A stretch of 36,426 bases of DNA, taken from assembly GCA_945874695.1 (NCBI GenBank), contig CAMCHP010000026.1, forward strand, positions 1-36,426. The letters are read 5' to 3'. Positions 23,920 to 32,561 of this stretch are shown piece after piece. Source of the DNA: Chryseobacterium gleum. GTDB lineage: Bacteria; Bacteroidota; Bacteroidia; Flavobacteriales_D; Sanyastnellaceae. Below the pieces are notes generated by a model. It was not told the origin of the DNA. It searched no databases and saw only the letters and a list, made by a program, of their open reading frames with translations. The translations under genes were made by a program, and so were the position numbers. Every line of letters begins with the position of its first letter. Position 1 is the stretch's first letter.

Positions 23920-26327
23920 GGCTGTTTTCTTTTTCGCCACTTCTTGGTTGGGGTAGCATCGTCGTAATAACCGCTCTTGTAGCCATATCCGTACCCATAT
24001 CCGTACCCATATCCGTAACTGTAGGCGTACTTGCTTCGCTCAAGATCAACACCGTTTAAGACAACTGAAAGGCGTGTGATGTGGTTCTCATTGATCAAAC
24101 GGTCGACATTTTGAACAAACCGCTTCTTGCTGAAGTCGGCTCTGAAGATATACAATGGATAGTCAGCTTTGCTGATAATTCCGATGCCATCGGTCACCAA
24201 TCCAACCGGCGGTGTGTCAATTATGATCATGTCGTAACGCAGCTTCAATTCATTGAGAATCAAATCCATTTGCGCACTTAAAATCAATTCACTTGGGTTC
24301 GGCGGAATCGGTCCTGCTGTAATAAAGTCAAGATTTTCGAGCTTGCTTTTTCGAATCGAGGTATCCAATGTTCCTTTGCCGATGAGCAAGGTACTCATGC
24401 CTACATGGTTGTCGACTTCGAGGCCTTTGTGAATTTTCGGACGACGCATGTCAAGGTCGAGTACAATCACTCGTTTCCCGCTAAAGGCGATAATTCCTGC
24501 CAAATTCAAGGCCACGAAGGTTTTACCCTCACCTGAAATGGTCGAAGTAACCGCCGTAATTTTACTCCCTGGGGTGTTATCAATGAACTGCATGTTGGTA
24601 CGCACGGTTCTGAACGACTCCGCAATCATTGACTTCGGATTGCGATCGACCAGCAACATTGAAACTGGGATATTGTCTTTGTACTTGGGAATAACTCCGA
24701 GGGTTGCAATCGACGCGTTGGATAAGCGCACAATTTCGTTCAATGAGGTAACCTCATTGTGAATGAGGTAGCGCACCGAAATAAAGATGAAACCCAAAAG
24801 CACGCCCGCCAGCACGAACGACACAATGATCATGTTTCGTTTCGGTGAAATAGGAGTTGAAGGCATGCGTGCGCCCTCTAAAATTTGGTTTTGCGTTACA
24901 AAGCCTTCTTTCGAAATGCGGTATTCAATGCGTTTTTCAAGAAGCATGGTGTAGTACTTCTCGTTAATTGCAAAGAGGCGCTCAAGGCGGGCAAACTCGA
25001 GCTCTTTTGTCGGTAACCCGTAGTAAACTCCTGCCACATCGGCGAGTTTAGTTTCATTCTCCACTTTGCGGGCGATGATCTTTTGGCGCAAAGCATCAAT
25101 GGTTTGCACTAGCATTTTCTTCTGAATGCCGATTTGGTACTCGATCGAGCGAATCAAGTTGTTATCGGGTGTAATGCGATAAAGTTCTTCCTCCCGTTGG
25201 AGCTGCAAATCTTGCAAACTGCGCAAGGCTCCCGATAGCGCGTTTTCATAGGTGCTTCCCGCGATCAGTGGCACCAAATTATTCAGGGTGATTTCATCAG
25301 AAGCGACTGCGGTAAGCGCCTCCACATCGGCGAGCAGACGTTCTTCGACCTCAAGCTGAATAATGCGGTTTTCAAGATCAGTCATTCGGTCGAGGTAAAC
25401 CCCCGAAATGCTGCTGAGATTGGTGATTTTATTGTCTTGTTTGTAGGTATTCAACAAGCGTTCAGAGCTGTGCAAACGCTCGTAAACTGTATCAATTTGG
25501 GCATCAATAAAGGCCAGAATACTTTCATCACTGCGCTGACGTTTTTCAAGATCGAACACGATAAATTCTTCTGACAGGGCGGTCACGAAGTCTTTCGCTA
25601 AAAAGGGGTTGTTGTCTTTGTAGCTTACCTCAATGGTCTTGGCTGTGTTGTTCAAAATCCGCACATCTACGCCGCGTGCAAAGCGAGAAGCGAGGGCCTC
25701 TGGGGTATTTATACGGAAAAACAGCTCGTTTTCTGCAGCCAATTGCAGCACCGCTTGCGCGTTAAGAACAACCACTTTCAGGGTTAATCCGTTTGCTGCA
25801 ATCACTTGGTCGGGCCGCAAATTATTAAGTTTCTCGCCAGCAAGCGTTAAGGAAAACGATTGGTCTGGCTCAAACTCAATGAAAATTGGACGGTTCCGCA
25901 ACGCTTCGTTTTGAATGTCGATGACTTCGACCCGGTAGGGCGAAAGGATGTAGTGCTCATTGGTCAAAATGCGACCTTTTGCGAAATAGCTTACATCAAG
26001 CGCCATGCCCTCCAGCGTGCGCTGAATGAGCAATTTTGATCGGATCAGCTCAACACGTGCCTCGATGCCATTGTCTTGTTGAAAGCTGGCTACTTCCAAA
26101 ACGCGCCCGCCACTGTCGTCTTCCCCAATTTGAACCAGCGCTTTGGCCTCATACACTTCAGGTGTATAACGCAGGTACAAGGTGGCCAAAACCAAAGACG
26201 CTACCACCAGCATCATCACCCAAAAGAGCGATTTTTTGATGATGTAAATGAACAAGCCTAAATCGAACTCATGACTGAAGTTCGTTAGCCGTTCTTTGTA
26301 ATCTTCGTATTCGGGATTTTCCTGCAT
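23916..26327 (-). CDS. Wzc-like polysaccharide co-polymerase and tyrosine autokinase
   Basis: The 803-residue inner-membrane protein has a first membrane helix (about 33-52), a periplasmic Wzz domain with long coiled coil (about 265-470), a second helix (about 498-520) and a cytoplasmic BY-kinase domain. The kinase has Walker A SGEGKT (598-603), Walker A' VIVLDLDMRRP (620-630) and Walker B MIIIDTPP (700-707). The C-terminal tail carries eleven tyrosines between 767 and 788, most as GY dipeptides, the usual autophosphorylation cluster. It controls chain length and export with the Wza-like protein just upstream (6-base gap). The tail is encoded by 12-bp repeats. The stop overlaps rfbC (ATGA). 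Confidence 0.92.
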   Translation of the reverse strand: MQENPEYEDYKERLTNFSHEFDLGLFIYIIKKSLFWVMMLVVASLVLATLYLRYTPEVYEAKALVQIGEDDSGGRVLEVASFQQDNGIEARVELIRSKLLIQRTLEGMALDVSYFAKGRILTNEHYILSPYRVEVIDIQNEALRNRPIFIEFEPDQSFSLTLAGEKLNNLRPDQVIAANGLTLKVVVLNAQAVLQLAAENELFFRINTPEALASRFARGVDVRILNNTAKTIEVSYKDNNPFLAKDFVTALSEEFIVFDLEKRQRSDESILAFIDAQIDTVYERLHSSERLLNTYKQDNKITNLSSISGVYLDRMTDLENRIIQLEVEERLLADVEALTAVASDEITLNNLVPLIAGSTYENALSGALRSLQDLQLQREEELYRITPDNNLIRSIEYQIGIQKKMLVQTIDALRQKIIARKVENETKLADVAGVYYGLPTKELEFARLERLFAINEKYYTMLLEKRIEYRISKEGFVTQNQILEGARMPSTPISPKRNMIIVSFVLAGVLLGFIFISVRYLIHNEVTSLNEIVRLSNASIATLGVIPKYKDNIPVSMLLVDRNPKSMIAESFRTVRTNMQFIDNTPGSKITAVTSTISGEGKTFVALNLAGIIAFSGKRVIVLDLDMRRPKIHKGLEVDNHVGMSTLLIGKGTLDTSIRKSKLENLDFITAGPIPPNPSELILSAQMDLILNELKLRYDMIIIDTPPVGLVTDGIGIISKADYPLYIFRADFSKKRFVQNVDRLINENHITRLSVVLNGVDLERSKYAYSYGYGYGYGYGYGYKSGYYDDATPTKKWRKRKQP
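23983..24018 (-). repeat. Three tandem 12-bp units encoding the GY-rich tyrosine tail
   Basis: Units CCATATCCGTAC at 23983-23994, 23995-24006 and 24007-24018 (last base changed) on the plus strand; each codes GYGY on the minus strand. Loss or gain of a unit would remove or add two tyrosines without breaking the frame. Confidence 0.8.
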
Positions 26328-26333
26328 ACCAGG

Positions 26334-27092
26334 TTAGAAAATGCCTGAGAATATGGCGTATATCAAGGCTATACTAGAAATCAACGTAATTACAGGGGCC
26401 ACATCTTGCAGCACCTCAGCTGGCAATTGCGGTACCGGATCAACGTAAATTACATCATTGGCTTGCACAATGATGCTCGCCGCTTGCACGCCTTCGATGG
26501 TGGCCAAATTCATTTGATAAATTTCTTTGCGATCACCAACCTGGCGAATAAGCTTCACCTTGCGCGCATCGCCGCGCTGAGCGATTCCGCCAGCCAAGGC
26601 AAGTGCCTCAAGTAAGGTTACGTTGTTATTGGTTAAGGTGACCACTGCCGCCTCTGCCCCTGATCCTGGGAAAACAAGTACGCGGTTGTTCATGACCCGA
26701 AGCAATACAAAAGGGTCGCGGTAGAGTGTTGAATAAAGCTGTTCGAGGTAGGCCTCTGCTTCCCGAATCGTATACCCTTGCATATACACGTAACCAAGTT
26801 CGGGGAATTCAACCGTTCCGTCAGGTTCAACGAAGAATGTAATGTTGGGTAAGTTCACAAACTGCTGGGCTTCACGTGTACCAGCAGTGATATCGAGCAG
26901 TTTAGCAGCCTTATTAGCGAAAAGGCGCATCGACAATATGTCATTCGGCGATATACGGTATTCTGAAACTTTCGCACTGTCAGAAGGAACATCAAAAACG
27001 TAATCGTGATCGGTTTTGAACATCAAATTTCGGTTGATGTTGCAGCTTGCCAGAGCCACGATGGCAAGCACAAAAAAGAGCCCGTATTTCAT
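26334..27092 (-). CDS. Wza-like polysaccharide export lipoprotein
   Basis: The 252-residue protein starts with a lipoprotein signal (FVLAIVALASC, lipid-bearing Cys17). A Poly_export domain follows (YRISPNDILSMRLF, about 45-60; TVEFPELGYVYMQGYTIREAEAYL), then a SLBB-type domain (VLVFPGSGAEAAVVTLTNNNVTLLEALALAGGI). The end (NDVIYVDPVPQ, then a hydrophobic helix to FSGIF) is typical of the short Bacteroidota form. It forms the outer-membrane export channel for capsular or exopolysaccharide and is the first gene of the operon that continues with the Wzc-like kinase. Confidence 0.9.
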   Translation of the reverse strand: MKYGLFFVLAIVALASCNINRNLMFKTDHDYVFDVPSDSAKVSEYRISPNDILSMRLFANKAAKLLDITAGTREAQQFVNLPNITFFVEPDGTVEFPELGYVYMQGYTIREAEAYLEQLYSTLYRDPFVLLRVMNNRVLVFPGSGAEAAVVTLTNNNVTLLEALALAGGIAQRGDARKVKLIRQVGDRKEIYQMNLATIEGVQAASIIVQANDVIYVDPVPQLPAEVLQDVAPVITLISSIALIYAIFSGIF

Positions 27093-27125
27093 TTCGGTTG
27101 ATTCGTGTTATGTCGGGTTGAGTCA

Positions 27126-27133
27126 CAAATGTA
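27126..27133 (-). promoter_or_regulatory. -7 promoter box TACATTTG for the exopolysaccharide operon
   Basis: The minus strand reads TACATTTG, a full TAnnTTTG match 33 bases before the Wza-like start. REP-like copy H lies 12 bases upstream of it (27146-27165), at the place where an activator or -33 contact would be. Confidence 0.55.
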
Positions 27134-27145
27134 ATGAAAACGCGC

Positions 27146-27165
27146 CCATCCGCCCGTTTCGGGCG
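27146..27165 (-). repeat. REP-like GATGG palindrome, copy H (intergenic)
   Basis: The minus strand reads CGCCC-GAAAC-GGGCG-GATGG with perfect arms. This is the only intergenic copy; it lies between two divergent promoter boxes (27126-27133 and 27205-27212). Confidence 0.65.
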
Positions 27166-27204
27166 AAAACAATACACAAAATGGAAGTTCTCTCCTGCAA
27201 AGTC

Positions 27205-27212
27205 TACCTTTG
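27205..27212 (+). promoter_or_regulatory. -7 promoter box TACCTTTG for the CoA-binding gene
   Basis: Full TAnnTTTG match ending only four bases before the ATG at 27217, which suggests a leaderless mRNA. Confidence 0.55.
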
Positions 27213-27216
27213 CAGC

Positions 27217-27576
27217 ATGAAGAAAACTGTTGTCCTAGGCGCCAGTCCGAACCCCGACCGCTACAGCTACGAAGCCACCTTGCGCTTGCGGGCAGCGCAC
27301 CACGTAGTGATTCCAATTGGAATGCGGGGAGGTAAAATCGACGGCGTCGATATAATTACCGACCGACCGCTTATTGACGCCGTTGACACTGTTACGCTCT
27401 ACATTGGTCCGCAAAACCAACATGAGTGGGAAAGTTATATCTTGGCATTGAAACCGCGCCGCGTGATTTTTAATCCTGGGACGGTCAATACCGAACTCAT
27501 CGATACGCTCAACAAGGCGGGCATCGAAACAGAAGTTGCATGCACCTTGGTGCTCTTGTCGCTCAACGCCTACTGA
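27217..27576 (+). CDS. CoA-binding (YccU-like) Rossmann protein
   Basis: From ATG 27217 the protein has 119 residues that make up one CoA-binding domain: KTVVLGASPNPDRYSYEA (nucleotide loop), HHVVIPIGMRGGKIDGV, and RVIFNPGTVNTEL near the end, as in the CoA_binding_2 family related to succinyl-CoA synthetase. The biochemical role of these small proteins is unknown. The start is fixed by the promoter box and by the domain's beginning; an ATG at 27016 would run back over the operon leader of the opposite strand. It heads a likely three-gene unit with the GNAT protein and MltG. Confidence 0.82.
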   Translation: MKKTVVLGASPNPDRYSYEATLRLRAAHHVVIPIGMRGGKIDGVDIITDRPLIDAVDTVTLYIGPQNQHEWESYILALKPRRVIFNPGTVNTELIDTLNKAGIETEVACTLVLLSLNAY

Positions 27577-27578
27577 CC

Positions 27579-28100
27579 ATGAAATTACACGGTAAAAAAT
27601 GCATCCTCCGCGCCGTTGAACCGCACGATGTTTCGCACTTTTTCAGGTGGGAGAACGATACAGAGAATTGGCTCGTCAGCGGAACCGTTGCCCCATTCAG
27701 CCGCCACGACCTCGAACGTTATGTTCGCGGCATTCGCGACATCTACAGCGACAAGCAATTGCGCTTGGTCATTGCGACTGATGAAGGACCAATCGGCAGC
27801 ATTGATTTGTTTGATTTCGAACCCTTACACCGCCGTGCGGGCATTGGTATCCTCATTGGAGAGCCTGAGGCGCGCCAGCAAGGCCTTGCCGCTGATGCGC
27901 TGCAAGTGGTCATCGACTATGGATTCGAAACTTTGCAATTGCATCAACTGTATGCGAACATTCCCGCCAACAACAGCGCGAGCATTGCGCTTTTTGAGCA
28001 CGCTGGATTTGAATGCGTAGGCACGAGAAAAGATTGGCTGTCGTCGCCATCCGGCTACATCGATGAATACATGTATCAACGCATCCAAGCTGTAAAATGA
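27579..28100 (+). CDS. GNAT family N-acetyltransferase
   Basis: From ATG 27579 the protein has 173 residues of the RimJ/RimL-like acetyltransferase type: LRAVEPHDVSHFFRWEND at the start, then IGSIDLFDF, RRAGIGILIGEPEARQQGLAADAL (acetyl-CoA loop) and NIPANNSASIALFEHAGFE. It transfers an acetyl group to an unknown amine, perhaps a protein N-terminus or a nucleotide-sugar amine. The start lies two bases after the previous stop, and its stop overlaps the mltG start (ATGA, 28097-28100). An upstream in-frame ATG at 27540 overlaps the previous gene and is less likely. Confidence 0.87.
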   Translation: MKLHGKKCILRAVEPHDVSHFFRWENDTENWLVSGTVAPFSRHDLERYVRGIRDIYSDKQLRLVIATDEGPIGSIDLFDFEPLHRRAGIGILIGEPEARQQGLAADALQVVIDYGFETLQLHQLYANIPANNSASIALFEHAGFECVGTRKDWLSSPSGYIDEYMYQRIQAVK

Positions 28101-29110
28101 AGCGTCTATTTTTAATTTTGGCCATGGCTGCACTCGCTTTGGGCGCCTTTGTAGCGTGGTATGGCTATACATTGGTCACTGGTGGGGTTACTGCCTTTCG
28201 GCAGGATGAGAAAGTCGTTTTCATCCCATCTCCCCTACCGATTGACAGTTTGGCCATGCAACTCGCATCAGACTCGGTGATAACCTCATCTACCCATTTT
28301 GCGCGCGTGGCCAGTTGGAAGAAGTTTACGAAGGCCAAACCCGGCCGCTACGTGTTCAAGCAGGGCATGAGTCACAACAGCATTATCAATAAGTTGCGCA
28401 GTGGCGATCAAGACCCGGTGCAGGTATCTTTCAACAGCACACGCACCATCGAAGAGCTTGCCAGCCGTGTCGGAGCGCAAATTGCAGCTGATTCGGCAGA
28501 CCTGGTATTCTTACTGAAAAACCCAAACACTGCCGAGGAATACGGGTTCACAGAAGCGTCTTTCAAGTCGATGTTCATTCCCAACACCTATGAATTCTGG
28601 TGGGACACCGACGCCGTCGAATTCCTCAACCGCATGAAGAAAGAATACGATACGTTTTGGAACCAAGAACGGCGTGATTTGGCTGCAGAACTCGAACTCT
28701 CGATCAACGAGGTAACCACCTTAGCCTCCATTGTGCATGCCGAAACAGCAAAACGCGATGAGGCGCCGAAAGTCGCTGGTCTCTACCTCAACCGCTTGCG
28801 TATAGGTATGGCGCTCCAAGCCGATCCTACATTGATCTATGCGCATCAAGATTTTAGCATCCGTCGGGTGCTCAACGTTCACAAAGAAATTGATTCGCCT
28901 TACAACACGTACAAATATCCTGGTCTACCGCCAGGTCCGATCAATTTCCCAGATCCGAACTACATCGATGCCGTGCTCAAGGCTGAAAAGCATGCCTACA
29001 TCTTCATGTGTGCCAAAGCCGACTTTAGTGGTTACCACAACTTCGCGCGAACACTTGACCAGCATAACGTCTATGCACGTGAATACCAGCAATCATTGAA
29101 CAACCAGTAA
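28097..29110 (+). CDS. mltG: Endolytic murein transglycosylase MltG (YceG-like)
   Basis: The 337-residue inner-membrane protein has one N-terminal membrane helix (about 4-24) and a periplasmic YceG domain. It shows a LysM-like part (GRYVFKQGMSHNSIINKLRSG, about 82-102), NTYEFWW, TTLASIVHAETAKRDE, AGLYLNRLRIGMALQADPTLIY and GLPPGPINFPD. It cuts nascent glycan strands and sets their length. The usual VE(K/E)ET core reads VHAET, so the second Glu (the conserved one) is kept. It is coupled to the GNAT gene. A GATGG palindrome (28191-28209) is read as TAFRQDE in the early periplasmic part. Confidence 0.92.
   Translation: MKRLFLILAMAALALGAFVAWYGYTLVTGGVTAFRQDEKVVFIPSPLPIDSLAMQLASDSVITSSTHFARVASWKKFTKAKPGRYVFKQGMSHNSIINKLRSGDQDPVQVSFNSTRTIEELASRVGAQIAADSADLVFLLKNPNTAEEYGFTEASFKSMFIPNTYEFWWDTDAVEFLNRMKKEYDTFWNQERRDLAAELELSINEVTTLASIVHAETAKRDEAPKVAGLYLNRLRIGMALQADPTLIYAHQDFSIRRVLNVHKEIDSPYNTYKYPGLPPGPINFPDPNYIDAVLKAEKHAYIFMCAKADFSGYHNFARTLDQHNVYAREYQQSLNNQ
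28191..28209 (+). repeat. REP-like GATGG palindrome, copy I
   Basis: CTGCC-TTTC-GGCAG-GATGA with perfect arms; loop and last tail base differ from consensus. Sense orientation in mltG. Confidence 0.6.
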
Positions 29111-29134
29111 TTCATTTCAGCTGACTTGTGTCGT

Positions 29135-31762
29135 TTACAGCGACTTCAACTGCTCCTCAATTGCTGCAATTTTCGCCAAGGCATCGGCCAACTTTTTCTT
29201 CTCCGCATCGACGACCGCTGCTGGGGCACCTGAAACAAAGCGCTCGTTAGATAGCTTTCCTTCAACCGCCTTTTTGAAGCCCATGAAGTAGTCGCGTTCT
29301 TTTTCGAGCTTGCCACGCTCAGCTTCCAAATCGACTTGCTCACCGAAAGGAACATAGCACTCATTGGTTCCTACCAAGAAGCTGAATGCTTGTTCAGGTT
29401 TCTCTTGTACGGCAGTTACACTTTTCACATTGCACAAATGCATAACCATCGGGTACCAGCGTGCATCAATGGGTTCGTTTGCGCGAACCATGAGCTCTAG
29501 CGCCTCCTTCATCGGAATTTGCTTGTCTTTGCGTATGGTGCGTACCCCTCCCACTACATCAGCGGCTGCTGCGAAGCTCTGCCCCAAGTCACTTTCGACC
29601 GATTTAGCTTGAGGCCACGTGGCAATGATGAGGGCGTCTTGCGCCCCGTTTCGATGGGCCAAGTGATGCCACAATTCCTCCGTAATGAACGGCATAAACG
29701 GGTGAAGCAACTTCAATAAGGTCTCAAAGAAATCAACGGTTGCGGCTTTGGTTTTCGCGTCGATCGGTGAACGATATACAGGCTTCACCATCTCGAGGTA
29801 CCACGCGCAGAAATCATCCCAAATCAACTTATAGGTTGACATTAAGGCATCGCTGATGCGGAAGCGCTCGTAGTGCTCATCGATTTCAGCAATGGCTTCA
29901 GCCAAACGTGACTCCATCCATTCAACAGCTACTTGAGCAACGGAAGGTTGGTCGATATCGGCCACCTCCCATCCCGCCGTTAGGCGGAAAGCATTCCAAA
30001 TTTTATTGGCGAAATTACGCCCTTGCTCGCAGAGCTTGTCGTCAAATGGCAAGTCGTTGCCAGCAGGCGATGTGAGCAACATGCCCACGCGCACCCCATC
30101 GGCACCGTAAATTTTGATCAAATCGAGCGGGTCAGGTGAATTACCGAGCGACTTGCTCATTTTTCGACCCAATTTATCGCGCACGATACCGGTGTAATAC
30201 ACATTCTTGAATGGCGGCAATCCGCGGTATTCATAACCGGCAATGATCATTCGCGCCACCCAGAAAAACATGATTTCGGGTGCGGTTACCAAGTCGTTGG
30301 TCGGGTAGTAATAATCGACTTCTTCTTTGCTGTAGAACCCGTCGAAAACCGAAATTGGCCACAACCACGACGAGAACCAGGTATCCATAACGTCTTCTTC
30401 TTGGCGCAAATCGGCCGAAGTTAAGCTGGCGTTCCCCGTTTGTTTGCGCGCCAAGTCCAGCGCCTCATCGGCTGTATGGGCCACTACAAAGTCGTTGCTG
30501 CCTTGGCTGAAATACCAAGCCGGGATGCGGTGTCCCCACCACAATTGCCGAGATACACACCAATCTTTGATGTTCTCCATCCAATTGCGGTAGCTGTTCT
30601 TGAACTTGGGCGGAAAAAACCGAATGGTGTCATCCATCACATGATCCAGAGCCGGCTTCGAAATGTCTTTCATGGCCAAGAACCACTGCAGCGACAACCG
30701 GGGCTCAATCACCACATCGGTGCGTTCAGAGTAGCCGACCTTGTTTAGGTATTCTTGCTCTTTCACCAAGTGGCCTGCTTCAGCCAAGTCGGCAACGATC
30801 TTTTTGCGCACTGCAAAACGATCCATGCCTACGTAATCGCCAGCCGCAGCGCTCATTGTTCCATCGTCGTTCATCACGTCAATGGTTTCTAATCCGTGCT
30901 TTTCGCCGAGCATATAATCGTTCGGATCATGCGCAGGCGTAACTTTCAAGCAGCCCGTACCAAACTCCATGTCGACGTACTCATCAGCGATGACGGGTAC
31001 TTCACGGTTAACAATCGGCACCAGCACTTTTTTGCCGTGCAAGTGGGTATAACGCGCATCACTCGGATTCACACAAATGGCGGTATCACCGAGAATGGTT
31101 TCAGGTCGGGTTGTAGCGATGGTTAACCACGTGTCTTCGCCCACCACCCGATAGCGCACGTGGTACAACTTGCTGTTTACTTCTTTGTAAATAACCTCTT
31201 CATCGCTGAGGGCGGTTAAGGCTGCAGGATCCCAGTTAACCATTCGCAAACCGCGATAGATCTTACCCTTGCGATACAAATCGACAAAGCAGTCAATGAC
31301 GCTTTGATAGTACTTCTCATCGAGGGTGAAACGGGTGCGATCCCAATCGCAGCTTGCCCCGAGCTTCTTCAATTGCTCGAGAATAATGCCGCCGTGTTTG
31401 TTGGTCCAATCCCACGCATGGTCAAGAAAGGCTTCGCGTGTTAAATCTGACTTTTTGATGCCTTCTTCACGCAACTTGCGCACGACTTTGGCTTCGGTAG
31501 CGATCGATGCGTGATCAGTACCGGGCACCCAGCATGCGTTGTAGCCGCGCATACGCGCTCGACGCACCAACACATCTTGAATGGTGTTGTTCAGCATGTG
31601 CCCCATGTGCAAAACGCCTGTCACATTCGGAGGAGGGATCAAGACGGTGTAGGGCTCGCGATGGTCAGGAACCGAATTGAAGTAGCGGTTCTCCATCCAA
31701 TACTGATACCATTTGTCTTCGGTCAGCGATGGGTCGTATTTTGAGGGCAATTCGTTTTGCAT
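29135..31762 (-). CDS. valS: Valyl-tRNA synthetase
   Basis: From ATG 31762 the enzyme has 875 residues, normal for the family. It loads valine on tRNA-Val in the cytoplasm. The HIGH-type motif is in [16 protein letters not shown] (HMGH 52-55), and KMSKS is at 534-538 ([12 protein letters not shown]). The editing domain ([19 protein letters not shown]), [13 protein letters not shown] and the C-terminal coiled-coil arm ([11 protein letters not shown]..) are complete. A TACCTTTG box at 31801-31808 lies inside any longer reading to 31861, so the shorter start is preferred. A GATGG palindrome (29969-29987) is read as RLTAGWE after NKIWNAF. Confidence 0.96.
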   Translation of the reverse strand: MQNELPSKYDPSLTEDKWYQYWMENRYFNSVPDHREPYTVLIPPPNVTGVLHMGHMLNNTIQDVLVRRARMRGYNACWVPGTDHASIATEAKVVRKLREEGIKKSDLTREAFLDHAWDWTNKHGGIILEQLKKLGASCDWDRTRFTLDEKYYQSVIDCFVDLYRKGKIYRGLRMVNWDPAALTALSDEEVIYKEVNSKLYHVRYRVVGEDTWLTIATTRPETILGDTAICVNPSDARYTHLHGKKVLVPIVNREVPVIADEYVDMEFGTGCLKVTPAHDPNDYMLGEKHGLETIDVMNDDGTMSAAAGDYVGMDRFAVRKKIVADLAEAGHLVKEQEYLNKVGYSERTDVVIEPRLSLQWFLAMKDISKPALDHVMDDTIRFFPPKFKNSYRNWMENIKDWCVSRQLWWGHRIPAWYFSQGSNDFVVAHTADEALDLARKQTGNASLTSADLRQEEDVMDTWFSSWLWPISVFDGFYSKEEVDYYYPTNDLVTAPEIMFFWVARMIIAGYEYRGLPPFKNVYYTGIVRDKLGRKMSKSLGNSPDPLDLIKIYGADGVRVGMLLTSPAGNDLPFDDKLCEQGRNFANKIWNAFRLTAGWEVADIDQPSVAQVAVEWMESRLAEAIAEIDEHYERFRISDALMSTYKLIWDDFCAWYLEMVKPVYRSPIDAKTKAATVDFFETLLKLLHPFMPFITEELWHHLAHRNGAQDALIIATWPQAKSVESDLGQSFAAAADVVGGVRTIRKDKQIPMKEALELMVRANEPIDARWYPMVMHLCNVKSVTAVQEKPEQAFSFLVGTNECYVPFGEQVDLEAERGKLEKERDYFMGFKKAVEGKLSNERFVSGAPAAVVDAEKKKLADALAKIAAIEEQLKSL
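29969..29987 (-). repeat. REP-like GATGG palindrome, copy J
   Basis: The minus strand reads CCGCC-TAAC-GGCGG-GATGG with perfect arms, in sense orientation in valS, giving LTAGW as in copy B. Confidence 0.7.
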
Positions 31763-31800
31763 GTTGCCAGAGAAATCCGTGAATATTTGTTGAATGGGCG

Positions 31801-31808
31801 CAAAGGTA
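31801..31808 (-). promoter_or_regulatory. -7 promoter box TACCTTTG for valS
   Basis: Full TAnnTTTG match on the minus strand, 38 bases before ATG 31762. It decides the start of valS. Confidence 0.55.
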
Positions 31809-31911
31809 ACAAATGGCACGACGATTTTTTGAGCTTTCTCGCAGCCCCGCTCCTGCGGCAAATCGCTGTTAATGTTTTGTTAAAGGCCGAACCTTGTTCA
31901 AAAAGGTACGT

Positions 31912-31919
31912 TAAGTTTG
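31912..31919 (+). promoter_or_regulatory. -7 promoter box TAAGTTTG for the DUF1573 gene
   Basis: Full TAnnTTTG match; a TTG (31894-31896) stands 15 bases before it, a somewhat short -33 spacing. The ATG follows 24 bases after the box, with a weak GGAAAC ribosome site. Confidence 0.6.
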
Positions 31920-31943
31920 TACAGAACAAAGGAAACAAGCATT

Positions 31944-32387
31944 ATGAAAAATTTCATCTACACCCTCATTTTCGTCCTCGCTGCAGGTTTTGCCACTGCG
32001 CAAGAAGTAACCAGCGGACCAATGATTTCAATCGACAAAACAACTCATGATTACGGCACGATCCCTTACGGTTCAGACGGTTCATGCGAGTTTGTTGTAA
32101 CCAACACAGGCACTGCCCCTTTGACCATCACACGTTGCAAAGGCTCATGCGGCTGCACTGTTCCAAAATGTGAGAAAGCGCCAATCAACCCCGGAGAAAC
32201 TTCAGTGATCTCTGTAAAATACGACACCAAGCGTCCAGGGCAAATCAACAAGTCTGTAACCATCACATCAAACGCTGTGAATGAGCCGACAATGACTGTA
32301 CGCATCAAAGGCCAGGTTGAAAACGATACATCTACAGGTGGTGCACCAGTGAAAGCTCCTGCTTCTGGCGCTCCTGTAAACAACTAA
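31944..32387 (+). CDS. DUF1573 secreted protein
   Basis: From ATG 31944 the protein has 147 residues with a signal peptide (1-20, ending AGFATAQ). The rest is a DUF1573 domain: KTTHDYGTIPYGSDGSCEFVVTNTG, then LTITRCKGSCGCTVP with its closely spaced cysteines, NPGETSVISVKYDT and an Ig-like strand pattern ending in VRIKGQV. Proteins of this family are common exported Bacteroidota proteins with an ASH/Ig-like fold; the function is unknown. The tail (GGAPVKAPASGAPVNN) is a low-complexity linker without a sorting domain. A terminator follows after 21 bases. Confidence 0.87.
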   Translation: MKNFIYTLIFVLAAGFATAQEVTSGPMISIDKTTHDYGTIPYGSDGSCEFVVTNTGTAPLTITRCKGSCGCTVPKCEKAPINPGETSVISVKYDTKRPGQINKSVTITSNAVNEPTMTVRIKGQVENDTSTGGAPVKAPASGAPVNN

Positions 32388-32408
32388 TCCTGAGTAGAAC
32401 TCAAAAAG

Positions 32409-32438
32409 AAGTCTCGCCCTTTCGGCGAGACTTTTTTT
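32409..32438 (+). terminator. Rho-independent terminator of the DUF1573 gene
   Basis: A 10-bp stem (32409-32418 with 32424-32433; AAGTCTCGCC arm) with loop CTTTC, then a T tract to 32438. Confidence 0.9.
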
Positions 32439-32561
32439 GTGCCTTGGAACTGCAACTTTTGCACGCAAATTAAAATAACAATTCCGTTTACATACAACAT
32501 CATTCATTGCCCCGCGTTACTTTCGCAACCAAATCACGCACCCACGCAATTCGTGCAATTG

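Noticed and set aside
31763-31861. Longer valS start
   Set aside because: The added residues do not resemble ValRS, and the TACCTTTG box lies inside this stretch.
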